Source: Sphingomonas sp. H160509 (lineage in GTDB: Bacteria > Pseudomonadota > Alphaproteobacteria > Sphingomonadales > Sphingomonadaceae). Taken from it: a DNA stretch of 64,000 nucleotides. Under the pieces are notes generated by a model. The model was given only the letters and a program-made list of their open reading frames with translations, ran no database searches and was not told the DNA's origin. This document shows, one piece after another, positions 58,712-64,000 of this stretch. Every line of letters begins with the position of its first letter. The stretch's first letter is position 1. A program made the translations under genes and the position numbers. The DNA lies in NCBI RefSeq assembly GCF_024124765.2, contig NZ_JAMXSR020000002.1:1697001-1761000 (forward strand), read 5' to 3'.

Positions 58712-58758
58712 TCGTGCGGGCAACGCGGCCTTAACGCTCGGCCCGGTATGCGTGCCGG

Positions 58759-59836
58759 ATGACGCCGTCCCGCATCGCACCCATCCAGTGGCTTCGCGCA
58801 CTCGCAGCCACGCTCGTGTTGCTGATGCACGCGTCCGACATGATCGATTCCGGACCGGTCGCGCTGACCGGCAAGTTCGTACCGTCTGTCCCCAATCTCT
58901 CGATGTTCGGTGCGAGCGGGGTCGACCTGTTCTTCGTCATCAGCGGGTTCGTCATGGCGCAGTCGCTGGCGACCACGGACGCTGAATCGTGGCGGTTCCT
59001 GGCGAAGCGATGGTTGCGGATCGTACCGTTGTTCGCGTGCGTCAGCGCAGTCTACATGCTGATCATGCACGACCCTTTGACCGTTCCGGCAGCGTGGATG
59101 TCTATTACTGTGCTGCCCGTTCTCGACGGAGCGGGCTATCATGTTCCCGCGCTGTATCCGGGCTGGACGCTCGGGTTCGAATTCGCGTTCTATGTCATCG
59201 TGGCGGTTGCCATGCGGGCGCCGCAGCGCCGTGTCGAAACGCTGCTGGCCCTCACGGTGGCGGTGGCGCTGATCGGCAGCGTTGTTCATCCCGGCTGGGC
59301 GCCTTTGAGGCTGCTGCTGAACCCGCTCCTGCTCGAATTTGCGCTCGGCGTGGGCGTGTGGATGGCTTGGCGCAGCGGGATCAGCGCACGCTATGCGACG
59401 CCTGCGCTCGTCATCGGGACCGTGCTGCTGGTGGTCGGGATCGCCTTCGGACTGGGCGTGCCGCTATCGCTTCAGATCGAGGTTGCCGTTGCCGGTACCT
59501 CGGGCCTCGCGCGGACCTGGACGTGGGGCATTCCCTGGGCACTGGTGGTAGTCGGGGTGATCGACACATCGGCGGACGGACGGTTCGAACGGATCGTCGC
59601 GCGCGTGGGCGATGCGTCCTATTCGACGTACCTGACCCATCCCCTGCCTGATCGCGCTGCTGTGGATGGTCGGAGGCTATGCCCCAACCATGTCACCCTA
59701 TCTGTTCGCGCTGGCGTTCATCGTCGCATCGACGATGCTGGGATTGGCGGTGCATCGGTGGATCGAGCGGCCGCTGCTGGCGCGGTTGCAGCGTCGGCCG
59801 TCGGTATCGATCGGGCGAGCACCGGCGCTCGCCTGA
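58759..59836 (+). CDS. Acyltransferase 3 family membrane protein (frameshift)
   Basis: The protein has about ten hydrophobic segments and the family start RIAPIQWLRALAATLVLLMHASD, in which a conserved His is part of the active site. GASGVDLFFVISGFVMA follows. Such OafA/YrhL-type proteins O-acylate lipopolysaccharide, exopolysaccharide or other glycans. One extra base near 59646 shifts the C-terminus; corrected, it continues LLIALLWMVGGYAP and LAVHRWIERPLLARLQRR to a stop at 59836, 358 residues. The target is unknown. Confidence 0.9.
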
Positions 59837-59842
59837 CAGGCG

Positions 59843-60097
59843 TTACTCGCCAGCGTGTTCGGCGAGGACGGTCAGGCCCTTGGCGTTGACCTCGGCGAAA
59901 CCGCCCTTGATCGCGATGATCTCGGGGGTGCCATTCTGCGTGCGGAAGATCTGGACACCGCCGTCGCGGACCGTCGACATGAAGGGGGCGTGGCCTTCGA
60001 GGACGCCGAAATCGCCTTCGGTGCCGGGGACGACGACCATGTAGACCTCCTCCGAGCGGACGAGCTTTTCTGGCGTGACGAGTTCGAAATGCAGCAT
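59843..60097 (-). CDS. atpC: F0F1 ATP synthase subunit epsilon
   Basis: The 84-residue protein consists of the N-terminal beta domain ([40 protein letters not shown]). It lacks the C-terminal helical hairpin found in longer epsilon subunits, as in many alphaproteobacteria, so inhibition must work differently. It is the last gene of the F1 operon, separated from atpD by a palindromic repeat. Confidence 0.94.
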   Translation of the reverse strand: MLHFELVTPEKLVRSEEVYMVVVPGTEGDFGVLEGHAPFMSTVRDGGVQIFRTQNGTPEIIAIKGGFAEVNAKGLTVLAEHAGE

Positions 60098-60106
60098 CTT
60101 GTTCGC

Positions 60107-60221
60107 CTTCTCCCTCTCTCCCCTGCGGGGGAGAGGGTCGGGGTGAGGGGCAGTACCGGGCGAAGGCGCTTGTGGCGGCCCCTCACCCCAACCCTCTCCC
60201 CGGGGGGAGGGAGAGGGAGCT
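60107..60221. repeat. Intergenic palindromic repeat (CCCTCTCCCC type)
   Basis: CTCCCTCTCTCCCCTGCGGG, CCCCTCACCCC and their complements face one another in the atpD-atpC gap. Same family as 4428 and 38660. Confidence 0.85.
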
Positions 60222-60229
60222 AGAAAGGC

Positions 60230-62630
<2,401 letters not shown>

Positions 62631-62646
62631 TCACCGTCCCTAAACC

Positions 62647-62736
62647 GTCATGCCGGACTTGTTCCGGCATCCACTCCTCCACCAGTCCTACGGGATCTGA
62701 GGCACGGTGGACCCCGGAACAAGTCCGGGGTGACGG
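62647..62736. repeat. Intergenic palindromic repeat (GTCATGCCGGACTTGTTCCGG type)
   Basis: GTCATGCCGGACTTGTTCCGG at the left is matched by CCCCGGAACAAGTCCGGGGT and GACGG at the right. It fills the atpA-atpG gap. Relatives are at 28.6 and 41.8 kb. Confidence 0.85.
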
Positions 62737-62762
62737 TGTGTGTATGTCGTTTTCTACGCAGC

Positions 62763-64000
62763 TCAGGCGAAAGTCTTCGCGAACGCTTCGAGCGCTGCCT
62801 TCAGCTTGTCCTTCGCCTCGTTACCCAGGTCGCGGGTATCGCGGATCAGCTTCAGCACGTCGGCATGGTTCGCACGCATGTCGGCCAGCAGCGCCTGCTC
62901 GTAGCGGGTCACGTCGGCGACCGGCACCTTGTCGAGATAGCCGCTGGTACCGGCGAAGATCGACACCGTCTGCTCTTCGAACGGCAACGGCGAGAACTGG
63001 GCCTGCTTGAGCAGCTCGGTCAGTCGCGCACCACGGTTGAGCAGCTTCTGCGTCGACGCATCGAGATCCGACCCGAACTGCGCGAACGCCGCCATCTCGC
63101 GGTACTGCGCCAGCTCGAGCTTGATCGAGCCCGACACCTTCTTCATCGCCTTGGTCTGTGCCGCCGAACCGACGCGCGACACCGACAGGCCGACGTTGAT
63201 CGCCGGGCGCACGCCCGAGAAGAACAGGTCGGTCTCGAGGAAGATCTGGCCGTCGGTGATCGAGATCACGTTGGTCGGGATGTACGCCGAAACGTCGCCC
63301 GCCTGCGTCTCGATGATCGGCAGTGCGGTCAGCGAGCCGCCGCCATTCGCGTCCGACATCTTCGCCGCACGCTCGAGCAGGCGGCTGTGGAGATAGAACA
63401 CGTCGCCCGGATACGCCTCACGGCCCGGAGGACGACGCAGCAGCAGCGACATCTGGCGATACGCGACCGCCTGCTTCGACAGATCGTCGTAGCAGATCAG
63501 TGCGTGCATGCCGCGATCGCGGAAATACTCTCCCATCGCGACGCCGGTGTACGGCGCGAGATACTGGAGCGGTGCGGGGTCCGACGCGGTCGCGGCGATG
63601 ACGATGGTGTATTCCATCGCGCCGTTCTCTTCGAGCGTCTTGACGAGCTGTGCGACGGTCGAGCGCTTCTGGCCGATCGCGACATAGACGCAATACAGCT
63701 TCTTCGACTCGTCGTCGCCGGCGTTGGCGATCTTCTGGTTGATGAACGCGTCGATCGCGACGGCGGACTTGCCGGTCTGGCGATCGCCGATGATCAGCTC
63801 GCGCTGGCCACGGCCGACCGGGACGAGTGCGTCGATCGCCTTGAGGCCGGTCTGGACCGGCTCGCTGACCGACTGGCGCGGAATGATGCCCGGTGCCTTC
63901 ACTTCGACGCGGCTGCGTTCGGTGGTGTGGATCGGGCCCTTGCCGTCGATCGGGTTGCCGAGACCATCGACCACGCGGCCGAGCAGCTCCTTGCCGATCG
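62763..64000 (-). CDS. atpA: F0F1 ATP synthase subunit alpha (partial, N-terminus outside window)
   Basis: About 412 codons are visible. The frame includes [19 protein letters not shown], the nucleotide-binding [19 protein letters not shown] loop, [14 protein letters not shown], the [24 protein letters not shown] segment and [23 protein letters not shown] sequence, ending [13 protein letters not shown]. This is the non-catalytic nucleotide-binding subunit of F1. The reading frame is intact here and continues beyond the right edge. Confidence 0.97.
   Translation of the reverse strand, partial: IGKELLGRVVDGLGNPIDGKGPIHTTERSRVEVKAPGIIPRQSVSEPVQTGLKAIDALVPVGRGQRELIIGDRQTGKSAVAIDAFINQKIANAGDDESKKLYCVYVAIGQKRSTVAQLVKTLEENGAMEYTIVIAATASDPAPLQYLAPYTGVAMGEYFRDRGMHALICYDDLSKQAVAYRQMSLLLRRPPGREAYPGDVFYLHSRLLERAAKMSDANGGGSLTALPIIETQAGDVSAYIPTNVISITDGQIFLETDLFFSGVRPAINVGLSVSRVGSAAQTKAMKKVSGSIKLELAQYREMAAFAQFGSDLDASTQKLLNRGARLTELLKQAQFSPLPFEEQTVSIFAGTSGYLDKVPVADVTRYEQALLADMRANHADVLKLIRDTRDLGNEAKDKLKAALEAFAKTFA

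Overview
The window is high-GC chromosomal DNA from an alphaproteobacterium, most probably Sphingomonas or a close relative in the Sphingomonadales. The evidence is the cell-cycle regulator GcrA, the F0 and F1 ATP synthase operons lying apart with both b and b-prime subunits, a vgr-related HExxH protein and a YdbH/YnbE/YdbL cluster. Every gene that I could name is a housekeeping or ordinary accessory chromosomal gene. I saw no rRNA, tRNA, CRISPR array, transposase or prophage.

Layout: (1) 0-2.8 kb: a partial membrane protein, lipB, a Met-rich repeat lipoprotein and a secreted protein. (2) 2.9-7.8 kb, minus strand: queE-queC, a candidate small RNA, then argD-argF-hslO. (3) 8-12 kb: a secreted protein, parE and an outer-membrane beta-barrel. 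(4) 12.4-15.4 kb: gcrA, an ABC-2 permease and a translationally coupled serine hydrolase. (5) 15.5-24.8 kb, minus strand: metZ-apaG-LysR-GNAT, then deacetylase-recO-leuB-glycosyltransferase, then uvrC. (6) 25-32.5 kb, minus strand: sugE, the F0 operon atpI-B-E-F'-F, and ydbH-ynbE-ydbL. (7) 32.5-38 kb: radC, a BLUF photoreceptor, an EF-hand protein, purB, a 28-residue membrane peptide and a TM2 protein. (8) 37.5-45.3 kb: dnaK-dnaJ with a sigma-32-type promoter, a copper chaperone plus the vgr-related protein, threonine synthase, and hrcA-grpE. (9) 45.5-54 kb: rph-rdgB, EAL, CAP, hemW, an LpoA-like lipoprotein, rsmI-yraN-gshB and dedA. (10) 54-64 kb: xerC, a GAF-PAS-GGDEF enzyme, priA, an acyltransferase, and the F1 operon (atpA, partial, to atpC) on the minus strand.

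Two properties dominate the window. First, 24 genes carry 37 one-base frameshifts. Nearly all are one extra base, most often in a G or C run of 4-7. Correcting one base at each site restores a full-length protein with the family's usual length, and many of these genes are essential or core (dnaJ, atpD, priA, purB, hslO). I read this as residual sequencing or assembly error, so these genes are listed as CDS over their whole span with the shift position stated. Second, at least 20 intergenic palindromic repeats of several families punctuate gene ends; one has run into the 5' end of yraN.

No clearly new multi-gene system is visible. The best undescribed candidates are a three-hairpin small RNA at 4.3 kb, the 28-residue peptide at 36.3 kb, a 7-5-7 palindromic operator at 22.8 kb, and the copper chaperone/HExxH protein pair at 41 kb.
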